From an uncultured Alistipes sp. (GTDB taxonomy: Bacteria > Bacteroidota > Bacteroidia > Bacteroidales > Rikenellaceae), in assembly GCA_910583985.1 (NCBI GenBank), contig CAJTYA010000005.1, positions 91,843 through 155,842 of the forward strand: DNA of 64,000 nucleotides, given 5' to 3'. Positions 41,328 through 50,145 of this stretch are shown one piece after another. The position numbers were made by a program, and so were the translations under genes. How positions within the stretch are numbered: position 1 is the first letter of the stretch; every line of letters starts with the position of its first letter. Below the pieces are notes generated by a model. It saw nothing but the letters and a program-made list of their open reading frames with translations, had not been told where the DNA came from and made no database searches.

Positions 41328-42518
41328 TTACCCGATCACGCCCAACTCCCGGCCCACCGCGACGAAAGCGGCGATGCAACGGTCCAACTGCTCGGTCGTG
41401 TGTCCCGCCGACACCTGCACGCGGATGCGGGCCTGTCCCTTCGGAACGACCGGATAGTAGAATCCCGTCACATAGATGCCTTCGTCCAGCAACCGTGCCG
41501 CGAAATCCTGCGACAGCTTGGCGTCGTAGAGCATCACGGCGCAGATGGCCGATTGCGTGGGCTTGATGTCGAACCCGGCCGCCATCATTCCGGCGCGGAA
41601 ATGTTCGACATTGGCCGTCAGCCTATCGTGCAGTTCGTCGCTCTCCTTGAGCATACGGAACAGCTCCAGTCCGGCCCCCACCACGGCGGGAGGCAGCGAA
41701 TTGGAGAACAGATAGGGCCTCGACCGCTGGCGCAGCATTTCGATGATCTCGCGCCGGCCCGTCGTGAAACCGCCCACGGCCCCGCCGAAAGCCTTGCCGA
41801 GCGTCCCGGTGATGATGTCCACCTCGCCGCGCACGCCGAACTGCTCGGTCACGCCGCGTCCGGTAGGCCCCACCACGCCGGCCGAATGGCACTCGTCCAC
41901 CATCACCAGCGCGTCGTACCGCCGGGCCAGCTCGCAGATGCGGTCCATCGGAGCCACGTTGCCGTCCATCGAGAAGACACCGTCGGTCACGACGATCCGG
42001 AAACGTTGCGCCTGCGCCAGTTTCAGACAGTTTTCGAGTTCGTCCATGTCGGCGTTGGCATAGCGGTAGCGGACCGCCTTGCACAGCCGCACGCCGTCGA
42101 TGATCGAAGCATGGTTCAGCGCATCGGATATGATGGCGTCCTGCTCGGTGAACAACGGCTCGAATACGCCCCCGTTGGCATCGAAACAGGCCGCATAGAG
42201 AATCGCGTCCTCGGTACCGAAATAATCGGCCACCGCCGCTTCGAGCTCCTTGTGAATATCCTGCGTTCCGCAGATGAACCGCACCGACGACATGCCGTAA
42301 CCGCGTTGCTTCATCGCTTCGGCGGCCGCCTCGACGAGCCGCGGATGATCGGAAAGCCCCAGATAATTGTTGGCGCAGAAATTGAGCACTTCCTTTCCCT
42401 CGCCCACGCGGATACCCGCCCGCTGAGGCGAAACGATGATGCGTTCCCGCTTATAGAGTCCGGCCTCGGCGATGGCGTCGAGCTCGGCGCGAAGATGCTG
42501 TTTAATTTTCCCGTACAT
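41328..42518 (-). CDS. kbl: Glycine C-acetyltransferase (2-amino-3-ketobutyrate CoA ligase)
   Basis: PLP enzyme of the alpha-oxoamine synthase family that cleaves 2-amino-3-ketobutyrate with CoA to glycine and acetyl-CoA, the second step of threonine catabolism. 396 residues, the usual length. Motifs: NFCANNYLGLSDHP, SSVRFICGTQDIHKELE, ALNHASIIDG, the PLP-Asp segment DECHSAGVVG and the PLP-lysine in GTLGKAFGGAVGG. No threonine dehydrogenase (tdh) gene is adjacent. Serine palmitoyltransferase or AONS are alternatives, but RFICGTQ and the IRVQVSAGHT end favour Kbl. Confidence 0.93.
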   Translation of the reverse strand: MYGKIKQHLRAELDAIAEAGLYKRERIIVSPQRAGIRVGEGKEVLNFCANNYLGLSDHPRLVEAAAEAMKQRGYGMSSVRFICGTQDIHKELEAAVADYFGTEDAILYAACFDANGGVFEPLFTEQDAIISDALNHASIIDGVRLCKAVRYRYANADMDELENCLKLAQAQRFRIVVTDGVFSMDGNVAPMDRICELARRYDALVMVDECHSAGVVGPTGRGVTEQFGVRGEVDIITGTLGKAFGGAVGGFTTGRREIIEMLRQRSRPYLFSNSLPPAVVGAGLELFRMLKESDELHDRLTANVEHFRAGMMAAGFDIKPTQSAICAVMLYDAKLSQDFAARLLDEGIYVTGFYYPVVPKGQARIRVQVSAGHTTEQLDRCIAAFVAVGRELGVIG

Positions 42519-42542
42519 ATCCAGAAGGAGTTAAATTATAAG

Positions 42543-42550
42543 CAAAGTTA
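42543..42550 (-). promoter_or_regulatory. Promoter -7 box of kbl
   Basis: TAACTTTG on the minus strand matches TAnnTTTG exactly, 24 bp before the kbl ATG. Confidence 0.6.
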
Positions 42551-42603
42551 CTTTTTTCTCGCAAAAACTTGTAGCGAAATGCGAAAAATATTAATACATT
42601 GCG

Positions 42604-42611
42604 TAACTTTG
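42604..42611 (+). promoter_or_regulatory. Promoter -7 box of pgk
   Basis: TAACTTTG, identical to the divergent kbl box 53 bp away, 53 bp before the pgk ATG. Confidence 0.6.
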
Positions 42612-42664
42612 GGAAGTTCTTAAAGATATTTAATAAGTTTAACCTTCATAAATACTCACCGATT

Positions 42665-43924
42665 ATGCAATCTATCGAGACTTACGATTTCACCGGAAAA
42701 CGCGCCATCATCCGCGTCGACTTCAACGTGCCTCTGAACGACAAACTCGAAATCACGGACGACACGCGCATCCGCGCCGCCATTCCGACGATCAAGAAAG
42801 TGCTGGAAAAAGGCGGTTCGGTCATTCTGATGTCCCACCTCGGACGTCCGAAAAACGGCCCTGAAAACAAATTTTCGCTCAAAAACATCATCCCCGGCAT
42901 CGAAGCCCGCCTCGGCGTGAAAGTCGATTTCGCTCCCGACTGCATGGGCGAGGAAGCTGCTCAAAAAGCCGCTGCGCTGAAACCCGGAGAGGTTCTGCTT
43001 CTGGAAAACCTTCGCTTTTACGCCGAAGAGGAAGGCAAGCCCCGCGGACTGGCCGCCGATGCCACCGACGAGGAGAAAGCCGCTGCGAAAAAAGCCCTCA
43101 AGGCCAGCCAGAAGGATTTCGTGAAACGGCTGGCTTCGTACGCCGACTGCTACATCAACGACGCCTTCGGCACGGCTCACCGCGCCCACGCGTCCACGGC
43201 TCTGATCGCCGAATACTTCCCCAACGACAAAATGTTCGGCTATGTGATGGAAGGCGAGCTCAAAGCCATCGACAAGGTGCTCGACAATCCGGCCCGTCCG
43301 TTCACGGCCATCCTCGGCGGATCGAAAGTCTCCACCAAGATCAGCGTGATCGAAAACCTGATGAAACGCGTCGACAACCTGATTCTGGGCGGCGGCATGA
43401 CCTATACGTTCAAGGCTGCGCTGGGCGGCAAGGTCGGCACGAGCATCTGCGAGTCCGACCAGTTCGACACGGCCCTCAACGTGCTGAAAAAGGCCAAAGA
43501 GATGAACGTTAACATCTATCTGGCCGACGACGCCGTATGCGGCAACGAATTCAAGAACGACACCGCCACGCAGATATGCCCGGCCGGCGACATTCCCGAC
43601 GGATGGGAAGGTCTCGACATCGGACCCAAAACCCGTGAAGCGTTCGCCAAGGTGATCGCCGAATCGAAAACGATCCTGTGGAACGGCCCCGTAGGCGTGT
43701 TCGAAATGGACAACTTCGCCGTAGGTTCGCGCGCCATCGCCGATGCCATCGTCGCTGCGACCGAAAAAGGCGCCTTCTCGCTCATCGGCGGCGGCGACTC
43801 CGTGGCCTGCATCAACAAGTTCGGTCTGGCCGACAAGGTAAGCTACGTGTCGACCGGCGGCGGAGCGCTGCTCGAATACATGGAAGGCATCGAACTTCCG
43901 GGCGTGGCCGCCATCCGCAAATAA
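42665..43924 (+). CDS. pgk: Phosphoglycerate kinase
   Basis: Glycolytic enzyme that transfers phosphate from 1,3-bisphosphoglycerate to ADP. 419 residues. Motifs: RVDFNVPLND, SHLGRPKNG, LLLENLRFYAEE, DAFGTAHRAHAST, the nucleotide-binding ILGGSKVSTKI, NGPVGVFE and the C-terminal GGGDSVACINKFG. A charged insertion GLAADATDEEKAAAKKAL near residue 130 is common in Bacteroidota. The codon usage looks typical of a highly expressed gene. Confidence 0.98.
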   Translation: MQSIETYDFTGKRAIIRVDFNVPLNDKLEITDDTRIRAAIPTIKKVLEKGGSVILMSHLGRPKNGPENKFSLKNIIPGIEARLGVKVDFAPDCMGEEAAQKAAALKPGEVLLLENLRFYAEEEGKPRGLAADATDEEKAAAKKALKASQKDFVKRLASYADCYINDAFGTAHRAHASTALIAEYFPNDKMFGYVMEGELKAIDKVLDNPARPFTAILGGSKVSTKISVIENLMKRVDNLILGGGMTYTFKAALGGKVGTSICESDQFDTALNVLKKAKEMNVNIYLADDAVCGNEFKNDTATQICPAGDIPDGWEGLDIGPKTREAFAKVIAESKTILWNGPVGVFEMDNFAVGSRAIADAIVAATEKGAFSLIGGGDSVACINKFGLADKVSYVSTGGGALLEYMEGIELPGVAAIRK

Positions 43925-43946
43925 CCGACCGCCACTTCCTTATGAC

Positions 43947-43978
43947 AACGGGGTGCCTGCCGATGCAGACACCCCGTT
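43947..43978 (+). terminator. Intrinsic terminator of pgk
   Basis: A 14-bp stem with one mismatch (43947-43960 with 43965-43978) and a CGAT loop, followed by a T-rich TTCCTTT. Confidence 0.75.
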
Positions 43979-44754
43979 TCCTTTACCCGACACGCCGCGG
44001 CAAACGCATGGGCCGACAGGAAAATCGGCAAGGCCCGCACCCGCCGCAAAAACCGAAACCGAACCTTCCGCCGATTTCCGCCGCACAGACGCCCCCCGAA
44101 ACCCGACGAATCCGCCGCGTCTCTCCGAGATCGGATAACGGAACGGGCTGCCCCATAACCTCTGCCGGACCGTCCTCGACCCGACGCCACCGTATCCCGG
44201 CCCCGCACTTCTTCGCCTCCCGGTCCGCCCTCCGACGGACCCGCAGACGATCCGCAGCCCCCGAAGACCCGCCGCACCGTTCCCTCCTACGAATACCCGA
44301 ACGATCATGCGCCTGCCGGCCCCGCAGACAGGCACGCACCCGAAAATCCGACGCACCCGAAATCACCTCGCCCCGCTCGATCTTCTGTCCCGCCACGGCA
44401 GCCCCATCGCTCCGCACGCAGGCCGTCGTACACTCTCCGTCCCGTTTTTCGGAAGCGAACGCCGGCCCTCGTATGCTTCCGGAGAACGAAGATGCCCCTC
44501 TTTCGCAACAAAAGAAAAACCTTTTTTACCAAGCAGCGAAATAATTATTTCTTTAACACTTTTTATAATTATGAATTTATTTGCTATATTTATCCGCAGT
44601 TCACCCGCCAGCATTCGATCGTCGCCTCAAAGACTCTCCCCTTACACGCGAATAGAATGAAAAACGAACAAAATCTATTTTAAATATTTCCACGAAATAT
44701 CCGACTCGAATATAAACCGTGCGACTCACCTCCAACCCCATAAAATTTTACACC
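43979..44754. other. Spacer: GC-rich, then AT-rich upstream region
   Basis: The first 530 bp are GC-rich with motif-free open frames. From about 44515 to 44750 the DNA turns sharply AT-rich, as expected for the regulatory region of the exported-protein gene at 44755. A possible -7 box TATATTTA lies near 44588. No gene seen. Confidence 0.45.
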
Positions 44755-45744
44755 ATGAAAAACTTTTTACGCAAAAAGAACGTGGCCGCGTTGGCCGTTC
44801 TCGCCATGTCGGCGGTCTGCATGATCGTACAAAGCTGTCGGTCGGACGACGGGTCCGACCTGCCCGAAGCCCGGCATCAAAAGAGCATGACCAAGAGCGC
44901 CGGCACAGCATTCGCCTCATGGGAAGCCGAATTGAATCAGGGCATCCGATTCGGCATGGAGCGGCTTCGGCAGCAAGGGCTGTCCCTGACCGGTTTCGAA
45001 CTTCGCAGCGGCACGATCGCCGTAGCCGCCCTGGCCACCGACCGGATCGAAACGAGCACGAAAATTCCCGTCTACGACGCCCCCGACGACATCAACGCTT
45101 TCACGTTACAGCCTTTCGGCGACCTGAACGAAGAACTGCGCGAAAGCTATACGAAGAGCAAAGCTCTCCGCTTCGAAAACTGTTCGGAGGAAAATGTGAA
45201 AGTCGTCGTCATGACATGGCTTTACAAGGGGGAAAAATTCGAAACGGAATGTTACGTGACGGACGAGCGGATCGTTTACGACCCTATCGTCAGCCACATC
45301 CGATTCATATCCTACGACACCCCGGTCATCGCTCCGCGACCCACGATCAAACCCAAAAGCGAACCGGGCGACACCTATAAACTGAACAAGAGCTACAACA
45401 ACAACGTCAACTATCAAGGTTTTTCGGGAAGCATCGTAGCATCGGCATCGGTATACGTCACGCTGCAAGGCAACACGAACTCCGAAGGACAGAAATGCGT
45501 AGAGAATTTCACCGCCGAGGCACCCTATTTCGCCGATCCGTTTTACGGAGCGAACAGCCAAATCCAAGTGAAATCGTTCCAGCCCGGCCCGAACGGTTAT
45601 ATCGAATTCGACTACGCCATCGGTGTCAGCGGATGGGGAGGATCGATCTCGTTCCAATACACGCCCTCAACGGGCTTCATACTCCCCACGGGCGTAAACG
45701 GCCGGACGGGCACGATAAGAATCAGCGCCAACGAGCTCCAGTAA
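44755..45744 (+). CDS. Hypothetical exported lipoprotein
   Basis: 329 residues, family not recognised. The N-terminus has basic residues then AALAVLAMSAVCMIVQSC; SC may be a lipidation cysteine, although QSC is a poor lipobox. The middle is a mixed domain (INQGIRFGMERL-like helix, then TLQPFGDLNEELRESY). The C-terminal half is beta-rich with Asn/Gly/Ser-rich strands (YKLNKSYNNNVNYQGFSGS; IEFDYAIGVSGWGGSISFQY). This looks like a surface or periplasmic beta-sandwich. It is followed 151 bp later by another exported protein with its own promoter box. Confidence 0.75.
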   Translation: MKNFLRKKNVAALAVLAMSAVCMIVQSCRSDDGSDLPEARHQKSMTKSAGTAFASWEAELNQGIRFGMERLRQQGLSLTGFELRSGTIAVAALATDRIETSTKIPVYDAPDDINAFTLQPFGDLNEELRESYTKSKALRFENCSEENVKVVVMTWLYKGEKFETECYVTDERIVYDPIVSHIRFISYDTPVIAPRPTIKPKSEPGDTYKLNKSYNNNVNYQGFSGSIVASASVYVTLQGNTNSEGQKCVENFTAEAPYFADPFYGANSQIQVKSFQPGPNGYIEFDYAIGVSGWGGSISFQYTPSTGFILPTGVNGRTGTIRISANELQ

Positions 45745-45845
45745 GGGCGTAAGAGGGATGAGGGGTTTTTCTCGTCGAAAAAGCCGCTTTTTCGGCAGAA
45801 AATGATTTATTCGATAAAAAAACGAGGAACTTCCGATTTATATGT

Positions 45846-45853
45846 TATATTTG
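45846..45853 (+). promoter_or_regulatory. Promoter -7 box of the secreted protein at 45896
   Basis: TATATTTG matches TAnnTTTG exactly, 42 bp before the ATG, in AT-rich DNA. Confidence 0.55.
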
Positions 45854-45895
45854 CTCGTATCGGATATCAACCCCAACCTTTAAAAATTTACTCTT

Positions 45896-46477
45896 ATGAA
45901 AAAATTATTTTTAACGCTCGTCCCGTTGCTGTTGCTCGGCACGGGTGTGTTCGCACAACCGTCTCTCGACGGGAAGACGACGCTGTTCGAAATCGGTACG
46001 CCGGTCACGACCGATGCGGCCAATTTCGACAACCTGTTCCGGAATTTCTCCAAATACATCGAAAACGGCAACGAGATCGAATTCCTCTCCTACAAAAAGG
46101 TCGGAACGATCAAAAACCGGGGACAGATCGAAAAATACCTGAAGCACAACCTCTCTCCCGCCACCGGTTTCTTTTTCGAAACGATGGGCAGCACGAAGAT
46201 GAGCGGCGACGAAGATTACAGCTCGACGATAAGAATCGCAGTGGTACCCTCCCGCCGTATGGACATCGAAGCCGAATGGAAAAACTGGATGGACACCCTC
46301 AAGCAATCCGTCCATACGGGAGCGGATGTCTATGAAATCGAATTCAACTATGCGCAACAACCGCACTGTTATTACATCTTCGTCGATCCGACGACCCACC
46401 GAGTCGTAGAAGAAGGCAATATATTCGCCTTAAAGATCCCGGAGAGACACGTGGCCTATATCGACGCGAAAGAATAA
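45896..46477 (+). CDS. Hypothetical secreted protein
   Basis: 193 residues with a clear type I signal peptide (MKKLFLTLVPLLLLGTGVFAQ, cleavage probably after FAQ or GVFA). The mature domain is alpha/beta with charged and aromatic residues (NLFRNFSKYIENGNEIEFL; DVYEIEFNYAQQPHCYYIFVDP). No family recognised. It has its own promoter and a strong terminator. Confidence 0.8.
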   Translation: MKKLFLTLVPLLLLGTGVFAQPSLDGKTTLFEIGTPVTTDAANFDNLFRNFSKYIENGNEIEFLSYKKVGTIKNRGQIEKYLKHNLSPATGFFFETMGSTKMSGDEDYSSTIRIAVVPSRRMDIEAEWKNWMDTLKQSVHTGADVYEIEFNYAQQPHCYYIFVDPTTHRVVEEGNIFALKIPERHVAYIDAKE

Positions 46478-46502
46478 TCGGATTCCGATCCGATCGTATA
46501 CG

Positions 46503-46537
46503 GGGCAGTCCGGCACGCGTGCCGGACTGCCCTTTTT
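46503..46537 (+). terminator. Intrinsic terminator of the secreted-protein gene
   Basis: A perfect palindrome with 15-bp arms (46503-46517 and 46518-46532) followed by T5. Confidence 0.9.
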
Positions 46538-47322
46538 CCATTCCGCCCGAACCGCCCCCCTCGAAAGAACCGAGGCCGGTCCGACCGGCCTCCCGCTCTC
46601 GCACAAGCTCCCCGATGCCGCACCGGCATGCCCCGGATCCGTTTTCTGCACCCGCAATTTCCGGGTCTCCGGTACGGGCGGCACCCGTACCGCCACTCGC
46701 CCGGACCCATTCGTCGCAGAACGAATCCGGCCCCGAACGACCGATATACGAAGCGGATCGGTTCAATCGTCCCTCACTTGCCCGACATTCCGAAAAGATT
46801 TCCGAGGACCGAAAGGCGGCGAAGCCCAAAGAGCGAGACCGGAGGAAAAGAAAACACCGTTCCGTATCCAACAGACAGCATACGGCTTTTCCACACCGTT
46901 CTCAGAGGAACCGCAAGGAAACGGGTACAAAACGAATAAACCGGGGAAACGAAAACGGGAGAAGCCCCCCTGCCATCGACGGCAGCACGCAGTTTCCGGA
47001 GCACTCTACGGCACGCCCTGCGGACAGCGTCTTACGACGCACGACATTCCGCCCCGTCCACTCCAAGGACGACTGTCCCGACGAGCGGCCAGCCTTACGC
47101 CATCGGACCCGCTCCGGCACCGAATCCTCCGCCCGAATTTCCGAACGGCGAAAAAAACACGAACCGGCATATCCTTACGACCGGATCGGCGACCGGCAGC
47201 GGCGTATCGAAAAAACATACGGGGAAACCGTCCTGTCTCGCAGTACGCGGACATCCTCGTCGTCCGGCCCCCCAGCCCGGTCCGTGCATTTTCCGGCACC
47301 GCGCTTTCCGAATCGGAGGGAA
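46538..47322. other. Longest gene-free spacer (convergent junction)
   Basis: About 785 bp between terminator and the 3' end of the polyprenyl-phosphate transferase gene. Frames on both strands are long and open but Arg/Pro/Ser-rich, without RBS, motif or hydrophobic pattern. No repeat or tRNA was seen. Confidence 0.5.
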
Positions 47323-48432
47323 TCAGGCCTTCGCTTCCTTGCGGCCGAGGCGGTGGGCCAGCAGATCGATACACCCGATCAGCACCACGCCCAACACGAT
47401 ATTGAGCGCGAACAGCACGTTGATGTTCAGATTTTTGAGCAGGACATTCAGCGCGATGAAACCGGCCTGCAACAGGATGATGACCATCGTGCCCTGAAAA
47501 TGCGACAGCCCCAGCTCCAGCATTTTGTGATGGATGTGCCGGCGGTCGGGATAGAACGGAGAAAGTCCCTTGGCGATCCGCACGCAGAATACCCGGCACG
47601 TATCGAAAGCCGGAATGAACACGATACCCAGCAGCACGGCGGGTGCCGACTGGATGTTGAACATGTCCGTATTGATGTTCAGATTGTAGAATTTCAGCCC
47701 CAGATAGGCGATCAGGAACCCCAGCATCAACGAACCGGTGTCGCCCATGAAAATCTTCATGCGCCGGCCCAGCACGTTGTAGAAAAAGAAGACGCTCACG
47801 ACGCCCGCCATACCCATGGCGATCATGCCGTAAACGTACAGATGGCTCCAGCAGAACCATCCGCCCAGCGTGCCGAGCGCCAGCAGCGTCAGCCCCGAAC
47901 AGAGCCCGTCGATGCCGTCGATGAGGTTATAGGCGTTGACGAGCAGCACGACGACCATCAACGTCAGTAAGTTGCCCCATATCACGGGAATGTGGTAAAG
48001 GCCGAAGAGCCCGCCGAGGTTCTCGATCCCCACGCCGCAGAAAATGAGCAGCACGGCCACCACGATCTGTGCCGCGAACTTCATCTTGTAGGAGAGGCCG
48101 GTCAGGTCGTCGGTCATGCCCACGAAAAACAGCAGCGTACCGCCCGATATGAGGAAGAAAAACTCTTTGAAAGCGTCGATCTGAAGCGGAACGGCCGAAA
48201 TCTCGTAGCCGTAATAGTACCTCAGGCCCAGCATCAGCGACACGGAGAACAGGAACGAAGGGAAAAAGGCCACGCCGCCCAGCCGCGGCACGTTGCCCTT
48301 GTGCGACTTGCGCGACGAGAGTTCGTCGAAGAGTTTCTTTTTCTTCGAAATCAGAATGATATTGGGGATAGCCAGCCAGCCGGCAAACGCCGAAATGACG
48401 AAAGTCGCTATGACAAATAATTTCAGTTCCAT
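47323..48432 (-). CDS. wecA: Undecaprenyl-phosphate GlcNAc-1-phosphate transferase (WecA/MraY family)
   Basis: Polytopic inner-membrane enzyme that starts glycan assembly by moving a sugar-1-phosphate from a UDP-sugar to undecaprenyl phosphate. 369 residues with about 10-11 TM helices. Family motifs: HKGNVPRLGG, the metal-binding DDLTGLSYKMKF, NAYNLIDGIDGL, GDTGSLMLGF and the cytoplasmic loop PDRRHIHHKMLELG. The HIHH loop fits WecA/TagO-type GlcNAc transferases better than MraY. Divergent from ugd, which makes UDP-glucuronate, so this locus feeds cell-surface polysaccharide. Confidence 0.92.
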   Translation of the reverse strand: MELKLFVIATFVISAFAGWLAIPNIILISKKKKLFDELSSRKSHKGNVPRLGGVAFFPSFLFSVSLMLGLRYYYGYEISAVPLQIDAFKEFFFLISGGTLLFFVGMTDDLTGLSYKMKFAAQIVVAVLLIFCGVGIENLGGLFGLYHIPVIWGNLLTLMVVVLLVNAYNLIDGIDGLCSGLTLLALGTLGGWFCWSHLYVYGMIAMGMAGVVSVFFFYNVLGRRMKIFMGDTGSLMLGFLIAYLGLKFYNLNINTDMFNIQSAPAVLLGIVFIPAFDTCRVFCVRIAKGLSPFYPDRRHIHHKMLELGLSHFQGTMVIILLQAGFIALNVLLKNLNINVLFALNIVLGVVLIGCIDLLAHRLGRKEAKA

Positions 48433-48458
48433 CTCCTTATCCGTGAACGAACGCGATA

Positions 48459-48488
48459 CAAAAGTACAAAAATAACTTTAATTCAAAA
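48459..48488 (-). promoter_or_regulatory. Promoter of the WecA-family gene
   Basis: TACTTTTG on minus (48466-48459) matches TAnnTTTG, 26 bp before the ATG. TTTTG (48488-48484) lies 17 bp upstream, slightly closer than ideal. Confidence 0.5.
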
Positions 48489-48498
48489 GGCAAAGAAA

Positions 48499-48539
48499 CA
48501 ATTGATTTTCGGAAAACACTATAAAAACAGTTGATTTTC
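48499..48539. repeat. Pair of 12-bp direct repeats upstream of the WecA-family promoter
   Basis: CA(A/G)TTGATTTTC occurs at 48499-48510 and 48528-48539, with a small TTTTC-G-GAAAA palindrome overlapping the first copy. Spacing of 29 bp (about three helical turns) suggests a possible regulator site. Confidence 0.4.
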
Positions 48540-48705
48540 CATCTCCCTGTAAATCAATACGAAAAACTCAGCAAGAGCCTCACAGAGCCGAATCCGGGCA
48601 AAAATTCCGATTCTGAACCGTCTTAGATACAGCGTCTCGGTCCAAACAGGGCCGTTCGTTTTCCGTTCCCGGCCCATTCGTATCTTCGACTTCGTCTTAG
48701 CGAAG

Positions 48706-48732
48706 GCAAAAAGCGGTCCGCTTGCTTTTTGC
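48706..48732. promoter_or_regulatory. Inverted repeat overlapping the ugd promoter
   Basis: 9-bp arms GCAAAAAGC (48706-48714) and GCTTTTTGC (48724-48732) around a 9-nt centre. The right arm overlaps the -33 region of the predicted ugd promoter, so this could be an operator for a dimeric regulator. It has no T tract and is not a good terminator. Confidence 0.4.
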
Positions 48733-48753
48733 CCCCGCTTATTCGTATCTTTG
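48722..48753 (+). promoter_or_regulatory. Promoter of ugd
   Basis: TTG (48722-48724), 21 bp, TATCTTTG (48746-48753), an exact TAnnTTTG. The leader before the ATG at 48832 is about 75 nt. Confidence 0.55.
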
Positions 48754-48831
48754 TCGGGATACCCCGGCTCCGCATGCGGAACACCGGAAGGGATAACCTC
48801 AAATTTCGAACCGAATAAATTTCGCAACGCC

Positions 48832-50145
48832 ATGAAAATAGCGGTAGTCGGCAGCGGATACGTCGGGCTCGTGTCGGGAGCCTGCTTTTCAGAAATGGGC
48901 GTCGAGGTGGTCTGCATCGACACGGACCCGGAAAAAATCGACAAACTGCGCCGGGGCGTCATACCGATCTACGAACCGGGCCTCGAAGCCATCGTCCGCA
49001 AGAACACGGCGGCGGGCCGGCTCTCTTTCGGGACCGATCTGGCCGCCTGCGCGGACGAAACGGACATCGTCTTCATCGCCGTGGGCACGCCTCCGGGACC
49101 GGACGGAGAAGCCGATCTGCAATACGTGGAACAAGTAGCCCGCACGTTCGGTTCGGTCATCACGCACTACACGCTGCTGGTGACCAAAAGCACCGTTCCG
49201 GTGGGTACTTCGCGCCGCATCCGCGACATCGTGGACGAGGAGCTCGCCCGCCGGGGCGTCGAGGTGCCCTTCGACGTGGCATCGAACCCCGAATTTCTCA
49301 AGGAGGGGAGCGCCATCAAGGACTTCATGAGTCCCGACCGCGTGGTCGTGGGCGCCGACAGCGAGCGGGCCAGAGAGGCGATGCGCCGGCTCTACCGTCC
49401 GTTCCTGCTCAACAATTTCCGCGTCATCTTCATGGACATCGCATCGGCCGAAATGACCAAATACGCCGCCAACTGCATGCTCGCCACGCGCATCAGTTTC
49501 ATGAACGACATCGCCAACCTGTGCGAAATCGTCGGAGCCGACGTGAACATGGTCCGCAAGGGCATCGGGAGCGACGCGCGCATCGGCAACAAGTTTCTCT
49601 ATCCGGGCTGCGGTTACGGAGGCTCGTGTTTTCCGAAAGACGTCAAGGCCCTGATCCGCACGGCGGCGGCGCACGGCTATCCGATGCGGGTGCTCGAAGC
49701 CGTCGAAGCGGTGAACGACCGGCAGAAAAGGGTGCTGTTCGACAAGCTGACGGCCTACTTCGGCCCCGACCTGAGCGGCCGCAGGATCGCGCTGTGGGGC
49801 CTCTCCTTCAAGCCCGAAACGGACGACATGCGCGAGGCCGCCTCGCTGGTGCTCATCGACCTGATTACGGCGGCCGGCGGAACCGTCACGGTCTACGACC
49901 CCGTGGCCGCCGACGAGTGCCGCCGACTCATCGGCGATAAGGTGCGTTACGCCGCCGACATGTACGAGGCGGCCGTGGATGCCGACGCGCTGCTGCTGGT
50001 GACCGAGTGGAAGGAGTTCCGCATCCCGTCGTGGCCGGTACTCGAAAAAATCATGCGCACGCCGGTCGTCTTCGACGGACGCAACATCTACGACAAACGC
50101 GAATTCGAGGGAACTTCCGTCGTCTACCGCTGCATCGGAGGATAA
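48832..50145 (+). CDS. ugd: UDP-glucose 6-dehydrogenase
   Basis: Oxidises UDP-glucose twice to UDP-glucuronate, a precursor of acidic surface polysaccharides. 437 residues. N-terminal NAD fold MKIAVVGSGYVGLVSGACF, IDTDPEKIDKLRRG, FIAVGTPPGPDGEADL, then KSTVPVGTSRRI, NPEFLKEGSAIKDF, the catalytic Cys in YPGCGYGGSCFPKD and the C-terminal domain ALWGLSFKPETDDMREAAS. The related GDP-mannose dehydrogenase family shares these motifs, but the GGSCFPKD context and length favour Ugd. I start at 48832, not at an upstream in-frame non-ATG position. Confidence 0.95.
   Translation: MKIAVVGSGYVGLVSGACFSEMGVEVVCIDTDPEKIDKLRRGVIPIYEPGLEAIVRKNTAAGRLSFGTDLAACADETDIVFIAVGTPPGPDGEADLQYVEQVARTFGSVITHYTLLVTKSTVPVGTSRRIRDIVDEELARRGVEVPFDVASNPEFLKEGSAIKDFMSPDRVVVGADSERAREAMRRLYRPFLLNNFRVIFMDIASAEMTKYAANCMLATRISFMNDIANLCEIVGADVNMVRKGIGSDARIGNKFLYPGCGYGGSCFPKDVKALIRTAAAHGYPMRVLEAVEAVNDRQKRVLFDKLTAYFGPDLSGRRIALWGLSFKPETDDMREAASLVLIDLITAAGGTVTVYDPVAADECRRLIGDKVRYAADMYEAAVDADALLLVTEWKEFRIPSWPVLEKIMRTPVVFDGRNIYDKREFEGTSVVYRCIGG

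Noticed and set aside
45784..45802. Small palindrome after the exported lipoprotein gene as a terminator
   Set aside because: The 8-9 bp arms (around CGAAAAAGC/GCTTTTTCG near 45776-45795) are separated by about one base and no T tract follows, so it is not called as a terminator.
48706..48732. Inverted repeat upstream of ugd as an invertible promoter end
   Set aside because: The arms are 9 bp with only a 9-nt centre and no recombinase gene is near; an operator is more likely than an invertible segment.
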